A DNA stretch of 64,000 bases from Hydractinia symbiolongicarpus (lineage: Eukaryota > Cnidaria > Hydrozoa > Anthoathecata > Hydractiniidae): positions 38,175,828-38,239,827 of the forward strand of contig NC_079876.1 in the NCBI RefSeq assembly GCF_029227915.1. The letters are read 5' to 3'. The position numbers were made by a program, and so were the translations under genes. Shown here in pieces: positions 10,073 to 22,745 of the stretch (position 1 is the first letter of the stretch; each line of letters opens with the position of its first letter). Below the pieces are notes generated by a model, which was given only the letters and a program-made list of their open reading frames with translations, ran no database searches and had not been told where the DNA came from.

Positions 10073-13055
10073 TTGATACCGTTCGAAAGTCAATTAAATG
10101 TAGTTTTTGAATCTGTCGCTATTTTTTCAGCGCGCGCTAATGGCTAGGATTAGTCCCACAGCAAAAAAATGACTTTTTTATCTTAATTTTTAATTGAAAC
10201 GCTACCACAGCGCCCAGTGTAATTGCCAAATTCCGACAATCATGTCAAGTTAAGAAGAATGTTATTTCTTGGAGTCCAATTTTCTCATTTATCTCATCGA
10301 TCAGGTCACAGTCCAAAGTTAGTTCAATTAAGTCCCACAGTCAATCGTTTCATTGTTAAAAGCGATGCATCCTAGTAATATTAGATAAATATCTCTAAAT
10401 ACATGTTGGTACGAATATGTGAATCAAGCGTTGAAACTCAAACGAACTAACACCGTTAGAAAGTCAGTGAAATGTAGTATTTGAAACTGTTTTTTTTTCT
10501 TCGGCGCGCGCTAACAGCTAGGATTGGTGCCTAAGTAAAAAATGACTTTCTTATCTCAATTTTTAATTGAAGCGCTTCCACAGCGCCCGGTGTAATCGCT
10601 GTGTTTCGGCAATCATTTCAAATTAAGAAGAATGTTATTTCTTGAAGTCCAATTGTCTCGCTTTCACATTTACAGGGTCACAGTCCATAGTCAGTTCAAT
10701 TAAGTCCCGCAGTCAATCGTTTCGCTGTTAAAAGCCATACAACCTAGTAATACCCGAAAAGTATCAAGAAATACATGTTGGTACGAATATGTGACCCAAC
10801 CGTTTAAACTCAAACGGACTGACACCGTTAGAAAGTCAATGAAATGTAGTTTTTGAAACTGTCGCTATTTCTTCAGCGCGCGATAACGGCTAGGATTGGT
10901 CCCACAGTAAAAAATGACATATTAATTTAAATTTTTAGATGAAGCGCTACAACAGCGCCCAGTCTAATCGCTGAGGTTAGGCAATCATGTCAAATTAAGA
11001 AGAATACTATCTCTTAGAGTCCAATTTTCTCATTTATCACATTGATCAGGTCAAAGTCCAAGGTTGGTTCAATTAAGTCCCACAGTCAATCGTTTCACTG
11101 TTAAAAGCGATGCAACCTAGTAATATCAGATAAATATCGCTAAATACATGTTGGTACGAATATGTGACTCAACCGTTGTAACTCAAACGGATTGATACTG
11201 TTAGAAAGTCAATGAAATGAAGTATTTGAAACTGTCGCTATTTCTTCAGCGCGCGATAACGGCTAGGATTGGTCCCACAGTAAAGAATGACTTATTTACC
11301 TAAACTTTTAAATGAAGCGCTGCCACAGCGCCCAGTATAATCGCTGAGTTTCGGCAATCATGTCAAATTAAGAAGATTGTTTTTTCTTGGAGTCCAATTG
11401 TCTCCTTTATCACATTTATCAGGTCAAAGTCCAAAGTTAGTTCAATTAAGTCTCACAGTCAATCGTTTCACTGTTATAAGCGATGCAACCTAGTAATATG
11501 AGAAAAATTTCGCTAAATACATGTTGGTACGAATATGTGACGCAATCGTTGTAACTGAAGCGGATTGATACCGTTCAAAAGTCAATTAAATGTAGTTTTT
11601 GAATCTGTCGCTATTTTTTCAGCGCGCGCTAATGGCTAGGATTAGTCCCACAGCAAAAAAATGACTTTTTTATCTTAATTTTTAATTGAAACGCTACCAC
11701 AGCGCCCATTGTAATTGCCAAATTCCGACAATCATGTCAAGTTAAGAAGAATGTTATTTCTTGGAGTCCAATTTTCTCATTTATCTCATCGATCAGGTCA
11801 CAGTCCAAAGTTAGTTCAATTAAGTCCCACAGTCAATCGTTTCATTGTTAAAAGCGATGCATCCTAGTAATATCAGATAAATATCTCTAAATACATGTTG
11901 GTACGAATATGTGAATCAAGCGTTGAAACTCAAACGAACTAACACCGTTAGAAAGTCAGTGAAATGTAGTATTTGAAACTGTTTTTTTTTCTTCGGCGCG
12001 CGCTAACAGCTAGGATTGGTGCCTAAGTAAAAAATGACTTTCTTATCTCAATTTTTAATTGAAGCGCTTCCACAGCGCCCGGTGTAATCGCTGTGTTTCG
12101 GCAATCATTTCAAATTAAGAAGAATGTTATTTCTTGAAGTCCAATTGTCTCGCTTTCACATTTACAGGGTCACAGTCCAAAGTCAGTTCAATTAAGTCCC
12201 GCAGTCAATCGTTTCGCTGTGAAAAGCCATAAGACCTAGTAATACCCGAAAAGTATCAAGAAATACATGTTGGTACGAATATGTGACCCAACCGTTTAAA
12301 CTCAAACGGACTGACACCGTTAGAAAGTCAATGAAATGTAGTTTTTGAAACTGTCGCTATTTCTTCAGCGCGCGATAACGGCTAGGATTGGTCCCACAGT
12401 AAAAAATGACATATTAATTTAAATTTTTAGATGAAGCGCTACAACAGCGCCCAGTCTAATCGCTGAGGTTAGGCAATCATGTCAAATTAAGAAGAATACT
12501 ATCTCTTGGAGTCCAATTTTCTCATTTATCACATTGATCAGGTCAAAGTCCAAGGTTGGTTCAATTAAGTCCCACAGTCAATCGTTTCACTGTTAAAAGC
12601 GATGCAACCTAGTAATATCAGATAAATATCGCTAAATACATGTTGGTACGAATATGTAACTCAACCGTTGTAACTCAAACGGATTGATACTGTTACAAAG
12701 TCAATGAAATGTAGTATTTGAAACTGTCGCTATTTCTTCAGCGCGCGATAACGGCTACGATTGGTCCCACAGTAAAGAATGACTTATTTACCTAAACTTT
12801 TAAATGAAGCGCTGCCACAGCGCCCAGTGTAATCGCTGAGTTCCGGCAATCACGTCAAATCAAGAAGAATGTCATTTCTTGGAGTCCAATTATCTCACTT
12901 TTACATTTACAGGGTCACAGTCCATAATCAGTTCTATTAAGTCCCACAGTCAATCGTTTCGCTTTTAAATGCCATACAACTTAGTAATACCTGAAAAATA
13001 TCAATAAATACATGTTGGTACGAATATGTGACTCAAGCGTTGTAACTCAAACGGA
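10073..13055 (+). repeat. Four-monomer HOR s-t-p-q, two tandem copies
   Basis: Copy 1 has monomers at 10073, 10447, 10819 and 11192; copy 2 at 11565, 11939, 12311 and 12684 (lengths 1492 and 1491 bp). Class s carries GAATCTGTCGC and CGCGCGCTAATGGC; t carries CTGTTTTTTTTTCTTCGG; p carries AAAATGACATATTAATTT and GAGGTTAGGC; q carries TAGTATTTGAAACTG and TAAAGAATGACTTATTTACC. Copies differ by isolated bases. The last monomer of copy 1 has a class k tail (GATTGTTTTTTC), while that of copy 2 keeps GAGTTCCGGCAATCACGTC. The true duplication breakpoint therefore lies inside the q monomer rather than at my phase mark. Confidence 0.88.
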
Positions 13056-15665
13056 TTGATACTGTTAAAAAGTCAATGAAATGTAGTTTTTGAAACTGTC
13101 GCTATTTCTTCAGTTGGCGATAACTGCTAGGATTGGTCCCACAGTACAAAAATGACTTTTTCATCTTAATTCTTAAATGAAGCGCTACCCCAGCGACCAG
13201 TGTAATCGCTGAGTTTCAGCAATCATGTCAAATTAAGAACAATGTTATTTCTTGGAGTCCAATTGTCTCATTTATCTCATTCATCAGGTCACAGTCCAAA
13301 GTTAGTTCAATTAAGTCCCACAGTCAATCGTTTCATTGTTAAAGGCGATGCAACTTAGTAATATCGGAAAAATATCGCTAAAAACATGTTGGTACAAATA
13401 TGTGACCCAACCGTTGTAACTCAAACGGACTGACACCGTTGGAAAGTCAATGAAATGTAGTTTTTGAAACTGTCGATATTTCTTCAGCGCGTGATAACGG
13501 CTAGGATTGGTCCCACAGTAAAAAATGACTTTCTTATCTTAATTCTTAAATGAAGCGCTACAACAGCGGCCAGTATAATCGCTGAGTTTCAGTAATCATG
13601 TCAAATTAAGAAGATTGTTATTTCTTGGAGTCCAATTTTCTCATTTATCTCATCGATCAGGTCACAGTCCAAAGTTAGTTCAATTAAGTCCCACAGTCAA
13701 TCGTTTCATTGTTAAAAGCGATGCATCCTAGTAATATCAGATAAATATCTCTAAATACATGTTGGTACGAATATGTGAATCAAGCGTTGAAACTCAAACG
13801 AACTGACACCGTTAGAAAGTCAGTGAATTGTAGTATTTGAAACTGTTTTTATTTCTTCGGCGCGCGCTAACAGCTAGGATTGGTGCCTAATTAAAAAATG
13901 ACTTTCTTATCTCAATTTTTAATTGAAGCGCTTCCACAGCGCCCGGTGTAATCGCTGAGTTTCGGCAATCATTTCAAATTAAGAAGAATGTTATTACTTG
14001 AAGTCCAATTGTCTCGCTTTCACATTTACAGGGTCACAGTCCATAGTCAGTTCAATTAAGTCCCGCAGTCAATCGTTTCGCTGTTAAAAGCCATACAACC
14101 TAGTAATACCTGAAAAATATCAAGAAATACATGTTGGTACGAATATATGACGCAACCGTTGTGACTCAAACGGATTGATACTGTTAAAAAGTCAATGAAA
14201 TGTAGTTTTTGAAACTGTCGCTATTTCTTCAGCGCGCGATAACGGCTAGGATTGGTCCCACAGTAAAAAATGACTTTTTCATCTTAATTCTTAAATGAAG
14301 CGCTACCACAGCGCTAAGTGTAGTCGCTGAGTTTCGGCAATCATGTCAAATTAAGAACAATGTTTTTTCTTGGAGTCCAATTGTCTCATTTATCACATTC
14401 ATCAGGTCACAGTCCAAAGTTAGTTCAATTAAGTCCCACAGTCAATCGTTTCATTGTTAAAGGCGATGCAACCTAGTAATACCTGAAAAATATTAAGAAA
14501 TACATGTTGGTACGAATATGTGACTCAAGCGTTGTAACTCAAACGGATTGATACTGTTAAAAAGTCAATGAAATGTAGTATTTGAAGTTGTTTTTATTTC
14601 TTCGGCGCGCGCTAACAGCTAGGATTGGTGCCTAAGTAAAAAATGACTTTCTTATCTCAATTTTTAATTGAAGCGCTTCCACAGCGCCCGGTGTAATCGC
14701 TGAGTTTCGGCAATCATTTCAAATTAAGAAGAATGTTATTTCTTGAAGTCCAATTGTCTCGCTTTAACATTTACAGGGTCACAGTCCATAGTCAGTTCAA
14801 TTAAGTCCCGCAGTCAATCGTTTCGCTGTTAAAAGCCATACAACCTAGTAATACCCGAAAAGTATCAAGAAATACATGTTGGTACGAATATGTGACCCAA
14901 ATGTTTAAACACAAACGGACTGACACCGTTAAAAAGTCAATGAAATGTAGTTTTTGAAACTGTCGCTATTTCTTCAGCGCGCGATAACGGCTAGGATTGG
15001 TCCCACAGTAAAAAATGACATATTAATTTAAATTTTTAAATGAAGCGCTACAACAGCGCCCAGTCTAATCGCTGAGGTTAGGCAATCATGTCAAATTAAG
15101 AAGAATACTATCTCTTGGAGTCCAATTTTCTCATTTATCACATTGATCAGGTGAAAGTCCAAGGTTGGTTCAATTAAGTCCCACAGTCAATCGTTTCACT
15201 GTTAAAGGCGATGCAACCTAGTAATATCATATAAATATCGCTAAATACATGTTGGTACGAATATGTGACTCAACCGTTGTAACTCAAACGGATTGATACT
15301 GTTAGAAAGTCAATGAAATGTAGTATTTGAAACTGTCGCTATTTCTTCAGCGCGCGATAACGGCTACGATTGGTCCCACAGTAAAGAATGACTTATTTAC
15401 CTAAACCTTTAAATGAAGCGCTGCCACAGCGCCCAGTGTAATCGCTGAGTTCCGGCAATCACGTCAAATCAAGAAGAATGTCATTTCTTGGAGTCCAATT
15501 GTCTCATTTATCACATTCATCAGGTCACAGTCCAAAGTTAGTTCAATTAAGTCCCACAGTCAATCGTTTCATTGTTAAAGCCGATGCAACCTAGTAATAT
15601 CGGAAAAATATCGCTAAAAACATGTTGGTACGAATATGTGACCCAACCGTTGTAACTCAAACGGA
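13056..15665 (+). repeat. Mixed monomers, ending with a partial s-t-p-q copy (t-p-q)
   Basis: Monomers begin at 13056, 13430, 13803, 14175, 14548, 14920 and 15293. The last three are a chimeric t, then p, then q, in the order of the preceding HOR. The chimeric t starts as TTGATACTGTTAAAAAG and then takes TTGAAGTTGTTTTTATTTC. The monomer at 13430 is k-like with GTCGATATT, and 13803 is class t. Class q at 15293 has TAAACCTTTAAATG, a single-base private variant. Confidence 0.75.
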
Positions 15666-17155
15666 CTGACACCGTTGGAAAGTCAATGAAATGTAGTTTT
15701 TGAAACTGTCGGTATTTCTTCAGCGCGTGATAACGGCTAGGATTGGTCCCACAGTAAAAAATGACTTTCTTATCTTAATTCTTAAATGAAGCGCTACCAC
15801 AGCGCCCAGTATAATCGCTGAGTTTCGGCAATCATGTCAAATTAAGAAGATTGTATTTTCTTGGAGTCCAATTGTCTCCTTTATCACATTTATCAGGTCA
15901 CAGTCCAAAGTTAGTTCAATTAAGTCCCACAGTCAATCGTTTCATTGTTAAAGGCGATGCAACCTAGTAATATCCGAAAAATATCGCTAAATTCATGTTG
16001 GTACGAATATGTGACGCAACCGTTGTAACTCAAACGGACTGACACCGTTAGAAAGTCAATGAAATAAGGTTTTTGAAACTGTCGCTATTTCTTCAGGGCG
16101 CGATAACGGCTAGGATTGGTCCCACAGTAAAGAAAGACTTATTAGTTTAAATTTTTAAATGAAGTGCTACAACAGCGCCCAGTGTAATCGCTGAGTTTAG
16201 GCAATCATGTCAAATTAAGAAGAATGCTATTTCTTGGAGTCCAATTGTTTCATTTATCACATTTATCAGGTCACAGTCAAAAGTTAGTTCAATTAAGTCC
16301 CACAGTCAATTGTTTCGCTGTTAAAAGCCATACACCCTAGTAATACCTGAAAAATATCGCTAAATTCATGTTGGTACGAATATGTGACGCAACCGTTGTA
16401 ACTCAAACGGACTGACACCGTTAGAAAGTCAAAGAAATGTAGTTTTTGAAACTGTCGCTATTTCTTCAGCGCGCGATAACAGCTAGGATTGGTCCCACAG
16501 TAAAGAATGACTTATTTACCTAAACTTTTAAATGAAGCGCTACCACAGCGCCCAGTGTAATCGCTGAGTTTCGGCAATCATGTCAAATTAAGAAGAATGT
16601 TATTTCTAAGAGTCCAATTGTCTCACTTTCATATTTATAAGGTCACAGTCCATACTCAGTTCAATTAATTCCACAGTCAATCGTTTCGCTGTTAAAAGTC
16701 ATACAACTTGGTAATACCTGAAAAATATCAAGAAATACATGTTGGTAGGAATATGTGACTCAAGCGTTGTAACTCAAACAGATTGATACTGTTAAAAAGT
16801 CAATGAAATGTAGTTTTTGAAACTGTCGCTATTTCTTCAGCGCGCGATAACGGCTAGGATCGGTCCCACAGTAAAAAATGACTTTTTCATCTTAATTCTT
16901 AAATGAAGCGCTACCACAGCGCCCAGTGTAGTCGCTGAGTTTCGGCAATCATGTCAAATTAAGAAGATTGTTTTTTCTTGGAGTCCAATTGTCTCCTTTA
17001 TCACATTTATCAGGTCACAGTCCAAAGTTAGTTCAATAAGGTCCCACAGTCAATCGTTTCATTGTTAAAGCCGATGCAACCTAGTAATATCCGAAAAATA
17101 TCGCTAAATTCATGTTGGTACGAATATGTGACGCAACCGTTGTAACTCAAACGGA
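15666..17155 (+). repeat. Four-monomer HOR k-l-n-o, copy 1 (1490 bp)
   Basis: Monomers begin at 15666, 16039, 16412 and 16783. Class k has GTTGGAAAGTC and GTCGGTATTTC. Class l has GAAATAAGGTTTTTG and GAAGTGCTAC. Class n has AGTCAAAGAAATGTAG and the TTATTTCTAAGAGTCC tail. Class o has TTGATACTGTTAAAAAGTC and GGATCGGTCCC. The o monomer has a k-type tail (GATTGTTTTTTC, GTCTCCTTTATC), so it is a fusion that skips into the next unit. The rare GATTGTATTTTC near 15850 recurs only in the copy starting at 18646. Confidence 0.85.
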
Positions 17156-18645
17156 CTGACACCGTTACAAAGTCAATGAAATAAGGTTTTTGAAACTGTC
17201 GCTATTTCTTCAGGGCGCGATAACGGCTGGGATTGGTCCCACAGTAAAGAAAGACTTATTAATTTAAATTTTTAAATGAAGTGCTACAACAGCGCCCAGT
17301 GTAATCGCTGAGTTTAGGCAATCATGTCAAATTATGAAGAATGCTATTTCTTGGAGTCCAATTTTTTCATTTATCACATTTATCAGGTCACAGTCAAAAG
17401 TTAGTTCAATTAAGTCCCACAGTCAATCGTTTCATTGTTAAAAGCGATGCAACCTAGTAATATCAGAAAAATATCGCTAAATTCATGTTGGTACGAATAT
17501 GTGACGCAACCGTTGTAACTCAAACGGACTGACACCGTTAGAAAGTCAAAGAAATGTAGTTTTTGAAACTGTCGCTATTTCTTCAGGGCGCAATAACGGC
17601 TAGGATTGGTCCCACAGCAAAAAAATGACTTTCTTATCTTAATTCTTGAATGAAGCGCTACCACAGCGCCCAGTGTAATCGCTGAGTTTCGGCAATCATG
17701 TCAAATTAAGAAGAATGTTATTTCTAAGAGTCCAATTGTCTCACTTTCATATTTATAAGGTCACAGTCCATATTCAGTTCAATTAATTCCACAGTCAATC
17801 GTTTCGCTGTTAAAAGTCATACAACTTGGTAATACCTGAAAAATATCAAGAAATACATGTTGGTAGGAATATGTGACTCAAGCGTTGTAACTCAAACAGA
17901 CTGACACCGTTAAAAAGTCAATGAAATGTAGTTTTTGAAACTGTCGCTATTTCTTCAGCGCGCGATAACGGCTAGGATTGGTCCCACAGTAAAAAATGAC
18001 ATATTAATTTAAATTTTTAAATGAAGCGCTACAACAGCGCCCAGTCTAATCGCTGAGGTTAGGCAATCATGTCAAATTAAGAAGAATACTATCTCTTGGA
18101 GTCCCATTTTCTCATTTATCACATTGATCAGGTGAAAGTCCAAGGTTGGTTCAATTAAGTCCCACAGTCAATTGTTTCACTGTTAAAGGCGATGCAACCT
18201 AGTAATATCATATAAATATCGCTAAATACAAGTTGGTACGAATATGTGACTCAACCGTTGTAACTCAAACGGATTGATACTGTTAGAAAGTCAATGAAAT
18301 GTAGTATTTGAAACTGTCGCTATTTCTTCAGCGCGCGATAACAGCTACGATTGGTCCCACAGTAAAGAATGACTTATTTACCTAAACTTTTAAATGAAGC
18401 GCTGCCACAGCGCCCAGTGTAATCGCTGAGTTCCGGCAATCACGTCAAATCAAGAAGAATGTCATTTCTTGGAGTCCAATTATCTAACTTTTACATTTAC
18501 AGGGTCACAGTCCATAATCAGTTCAATTAAGTCCCACAGTCAATCGTTTCGGTTTTAAATGCCATACAACTTAGTAATACCTGAAAAATATCAATAAATA
18601 CATGTTGGTACGAATATGTGACCCAACCGTTGTAACTCAAACGGA
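17156..18645 (+). repeat. Composite l-n-p-q block
   Basis: Monomers begin at 17156, 17529, 17901 and 18274. The first two are classes l and n of the k-l-n-o HOR, with the private GGCTGGGATTGG shared with the l monomers at 20510 and 23119. The next two are p and q of the s-t-p-q HOR. The n monomer keeps the n tail and joins p through CTCAAACAGACTGACACCG. This block shows the two 4-monomer HORs recombined with each other. Confidence 0.8.
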
Positions 18646-20136
18646 CTGACACCGTTGGAAAGTCAATGAAATGTAGTTTTTGAAACTGTCGGTATTTCTT
18701 CAGCGCGTGATAACGGCTAGGATTGGTCTCACAGTAAAAAATGACTTTCTTATCTTAATTCTTAAATGAAGCGCTACCACAGCGCCCAGTATAATCGCTG
18801 AGTTTCGGCAATCATGTCAAATTAAGAAGATTGTATTTTCTTGGAGTCCAATTGTCTCCTTTATCACATTTATCAGGTCACAGTCCAAAGTTAGTTCAAT
18901 CAATTCCCACAGTCAATCGTTTCATTGTTAAAGGCGATGCAACCTAGTAATATCCGAAAAATATCGCTAAATTCATGTTGGTACGAATATGTGACGCAAC
19001 CGTTGTAACTCAAACGGACTGACACCGTTAGAAAGTCAATGAAATAAGGTTTTTGAAACTGTCGCTATTTCTTCAGGGCGCGATAACGGCTAGGATTGGT
19101 CCCACAGTAAAGAAAGACTTATTAATTTAATTTTTTAAATGAAGTGCTACAACAGCGCCCAGTGTAATCGCTGAGTTTAGGCAATCATGTCAAATTAAGA
19201 AGAATGCTATTTCTTGGAGTCCAATTTTTTCATTTATCACATTTATCAGGTCACAGTCAAAAGTTAGTTCAATTAAGTCCCACAGTCAATTGTTTCGCTG
19301 TTAAAAGCCATACAACCTAGTAATACCTGAAAAATATCGCTAAATTCATGTTGGTACGAATATGTGACGCAACCGTTGTAACTCAAACGGACTGACACCG
19401 TTAGAAAGTCAAAGAAATGTAGTTTTTGAAACTGTCGCTATTTCTTCAGCGCGCGATAACAGCTAGGATTGGTCCCACAGTAAAGAATGACTTATTTACC
19501 TAAACTTTTAAATGAAGCGCTACCACAGCGCCCAGTGTAATCGCTGAGTTTCGGCAATCATGTCAAATTAAGAAGAATGTTATTTCTAAGAGTCCAATTG
19601 TCTCACTTTCATATTTATAAGGTCACAGTCCATACTCAGTTCAATTAATTCCACAGTCAATCGTTTCGCTGTTAAAAGTCATACAACTTGGTAATACCTG
19701 AAAAATATCAAGAAATACATGTTGGTAGGAATATGTGACTCAAGCGTTGTAACTCAAACAGATTGATACTGTTAAAAAGTCAATGAAATGTAGTTTTTGA
19801 AACTGTCGCTATTTCTTCAGCGCGCGATAACGGCTAGGATCGGTCCCACAGTAAAAAATGACTTTTTCATCTTAATTCTTAAATGAAGCGCTACCACAGC
19901 GCCCAGTGTAGTCGCTGAGTTTCGGCAATCATGTCAAATTAAGAACAATGTTTTTTCTTGGAGTCCAATTGTCTCATTTATCACATTCATCAGGTCACAG
20001 TCCAAAAGTTAGTTCAATTAAGTCCCGCAGTCAATCGTTTCATTGTTAAAGGCGATGCAACCTAGTAATATCGGAAAAATATCGCTAAAAACATGTTGGT
20101 ACGAATATGTGACCCAACCGTTGTAACTCAAACGGA
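18646..20136 (+). repeat. Four-monomer HOR k-l-n-o, copy 2 (1491 bp)
   Basis: Monomers begin at 18646, 19019, 19392 and 19763, in the order k-l-n-o. Its first three monomers match copy 1 (15666-16782) at an offset of 2980 bp, including the private GATTGTATTTTC. Its n monomer is the form with GCGCGATAACAGC and TAAAGAATGAC. The o monomer carries GGATCGGTCCC and an extra A in TCCAAAAGTTAG, a variant repeated in the o monomer at 23864. Confidence 0.85.
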
Positions 20137-21627
20137 CTGACACCGTTGGAAAGTCAATGAAATGTAGTTTTTGAAACTGTCGGTATTTCTTCAGCGCGTG
20201 ATAACGGCTAGGATTGGTCCCACAGTAAAAAATGACTTTCTTATCTTAATTCTTAAATGAAGCGCTACCACAGCGCCCAGTATAATCGCTGAGTTTCGGC
20301 AATCATGTCAAATTAAGAAGATTGTTTTTTCTTGGAGTCCAATTGTCTCCTTTATCACATTTATCAGGTCACAGTCCAAAGTTAGTTCAATAAGGTCCCA
20401 CAGTCAATCGTTTCATTGTTAGAGCCGATGCAACCTAGTAATATCCGAAAAATATCGCTAAATTCATGTTGGTACGAATATGTGACGCAACCGTTGTAAC
20501 TCAAACGGACTGACACCGTTAGAAAGTCAATGAAATAAGGTTTTTGAAACTGTCGCTATTTCTTCAGGGCGCGATAACGGCTGGGATTGGTCCCACAGTA
20601 AAGAAAGACTTATTAATTTAAATTTTTAAATAAAGTGCTACAACAGCGCCCAGTGTAATCGCTGAGTTTAGGCAATCATGTCAAATTATGAAGAATGCTA
20701 TTTCTTGGAGTCCAATTTTTTCATTTATCACATTTATCAGGTCACAGTCAAAAGTTAGTTCAATTAAGTCCCACAGTCAATCGTTTCATTGTTAAAAGCG
20801 ATGCAACCTAGTAATATCAGAAAAATATCGCTAAATTCATGTTGGTACGAATATGTGACGCAACCGTTGTAACTCAAACGGACTGACACCGTTAGAAAGT
20901 CAAAGAAATGTAGTTTGTGAAACTGTCGCTATTTCTTCAGGGCGCAATAACGGCTAGGATTGGTCCCACAGCAAAAAAATGACTTTCTTATCTTAATTCT
21001 TGAATGAAGCGCTACCACAGCGCCCAGTGTAATCGCTGAGTTTCGGCAATCATGTCAAATTAAGAAGAATGTCATTTCTAAGAGTCCAATTGTCTCACTT
21101 TCATATTTAAAAGGTCACAGTCCATATTCAGTTCAATTAATTCCACAGTCAATCGTTTCGCTGTTAAAAGTCATACAACTTGGTAATACCTGAAAAATAT
21201 CAAGAAATACATGTTGGTAGGAATATGTGACTCAAGCGTTGTAACTCAAACAGATTGATACTGTTAAAAAGTCGATGAAATGTAGTTTTTGAAACTGTCG
21301 CTATTTCTTCAGCGCGCGATAACGGCTAGGATCGGTCCCACAGTAAAAAATGACTTTTTCATCTTAATTCTTAAATGAAGCGCTACCACAGCGCCAAGTG
21401 TAGTCGCTGAATTTCGGCAATCATGTCAAATTAAGAACAATGTTTTTTCTTGGAGTCCAATTGTCTCATTTATCACATCTATCAGGTCACAGTCAAAAGT
21501 TAGTTCAATTAAGTCCCACAGTCAATTGTTTCGCTGTTAAAAGCCATACAACCTAGTAATACCTGAAAAATATCGCTAAATTCATGTTGGTACGAATATG
21601 TGACGCAACCGTTGTAACTCAAACGGA
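20137..21627 (+). repeat. Four-monomer HOR k-l-n-o, copy 3 (1491 bp)
   Basis: Monomers begin at 20137, 20510, 20883 and 21255, in the order k-l-n-o. The l monomer has GGCTGGGATTGG and AAATAAAGTGC. The n monomer is the CAGGGCGCAATAACGG form. The o monomer switches after about 21475 to an l-type tail (CACAGTCAAAAGTTAG), so copy 3 is fused to the following n monomer. Confidence 0.85.
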
Positions 21628-22745
21628 CTGACACCGTTAGAAAGTCAAAGAAATGTAGTTTTTGAAACTGTCGCTATTTTTTCAGCGCGCGATAACAGCT
21701 AGGATTGGTCCCACAGTAAAGAATGACTTATTTACCTAAACTTTTAAATGAAGCGCTACCACAGCGCCCAGTGTAATCGCTGAGTTCCGGCAATCACGTC
21801 AAGTTAAGAAGAATGTTATTTCTTGGAGTCCAATCTTCTCATTTATCACATTTATCAGGTCACAATCCAAAGTTAGTTCAATTAAGTCCCACAGTCAATC
21901 GTTTTATTGTTAAAAGCGATGCAACCTAGTAATATCAGAAAAATATCGCTAAATTCATGTTGGTACGAATATGTGACGCAACCGTTGTAACTCAAACGGA
22001 CTGACACCGTTAGAAAGTCAAAGAAATGTAGTTTTTGAAACTGTCGCTATTTCTTCAGGGCGCAATAACGGCTAGGATTGGTCCCACAGCAAAAAAATGA
22101 CTTTCTTATCTTAATTCTTGAATGAAGCGCTACCACAGCGCCCAGTGTAATCGCTGAGTTTCGGCAATCATGTCAAATTAAGAATAATGTTATTTCTAAG
22201 AGTCCAATTGTCTCACTTTCATATTTATAAGGTCACAGTCCATACTCAGTTCAATTAATTCCACAGTCAATCGTTTCGCTGTTAAAAGTCATACAACTTG
22301 GTAATACCTGAAAAATATCAAGAAATACATGTTGGTAGGAACATGTGACTCAAGCGTTGTAACTCAAACAGATTGATACTGTTAAAAAGTCAATGAAATG
22401 TAGTTTTTGAAACTGTCGCTATTTCTTCAGCGCGAGATAACGGCTAGGATCGGTCCCACAGTAAAAAATGACTTTTTTATCTTAATTCTTAAATGAAGCG
22501 CTACCACAGCGCCAAGTGTAGTCGCTGAGTTTCGGCGATCATGTCAAATTAAGAACAATGTTATTTCTTGGAGTCCAATTGTCTCATTTATCACATTCAT
22601 CAGGTCACAGTCCAAAGTTAGTTCAATTAAGTCCCGCAGTCAATCGTTTCATTGTTAAAGGCGATGCAACCTAGTAATATCGGAAAAATATCGCTAAAAA
22701 CATGTTGGTACGAATATGTGAACCAACCGTTGTAACTCAAACGGA
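21628..22745 (+). repeat. Truncated k-l-n-o copy: n-n-o
   Basis: Monomers begin at 21628, 22001 and 22373. There are two n-type monomers (the first with GCGCGATAACAGC, the second with CAGGGCGCAATAACGG) followed by o with GCGCGAGATAACGG and GGATCGGTCCC. Classes k and l are missing, which fits an unequal crossover between n and the o monomer before it. Confidence 0.8.

Noticed and set aside
10480-10500. A T-run (T9) as a terminator or poly-A scar of a retroelement
   Set aside because: It is a class t variant of the CTGTCGCTATTTCTTC segment, present at the same monomer position in other class t copies, with no target-site duplication or inserted sequence.
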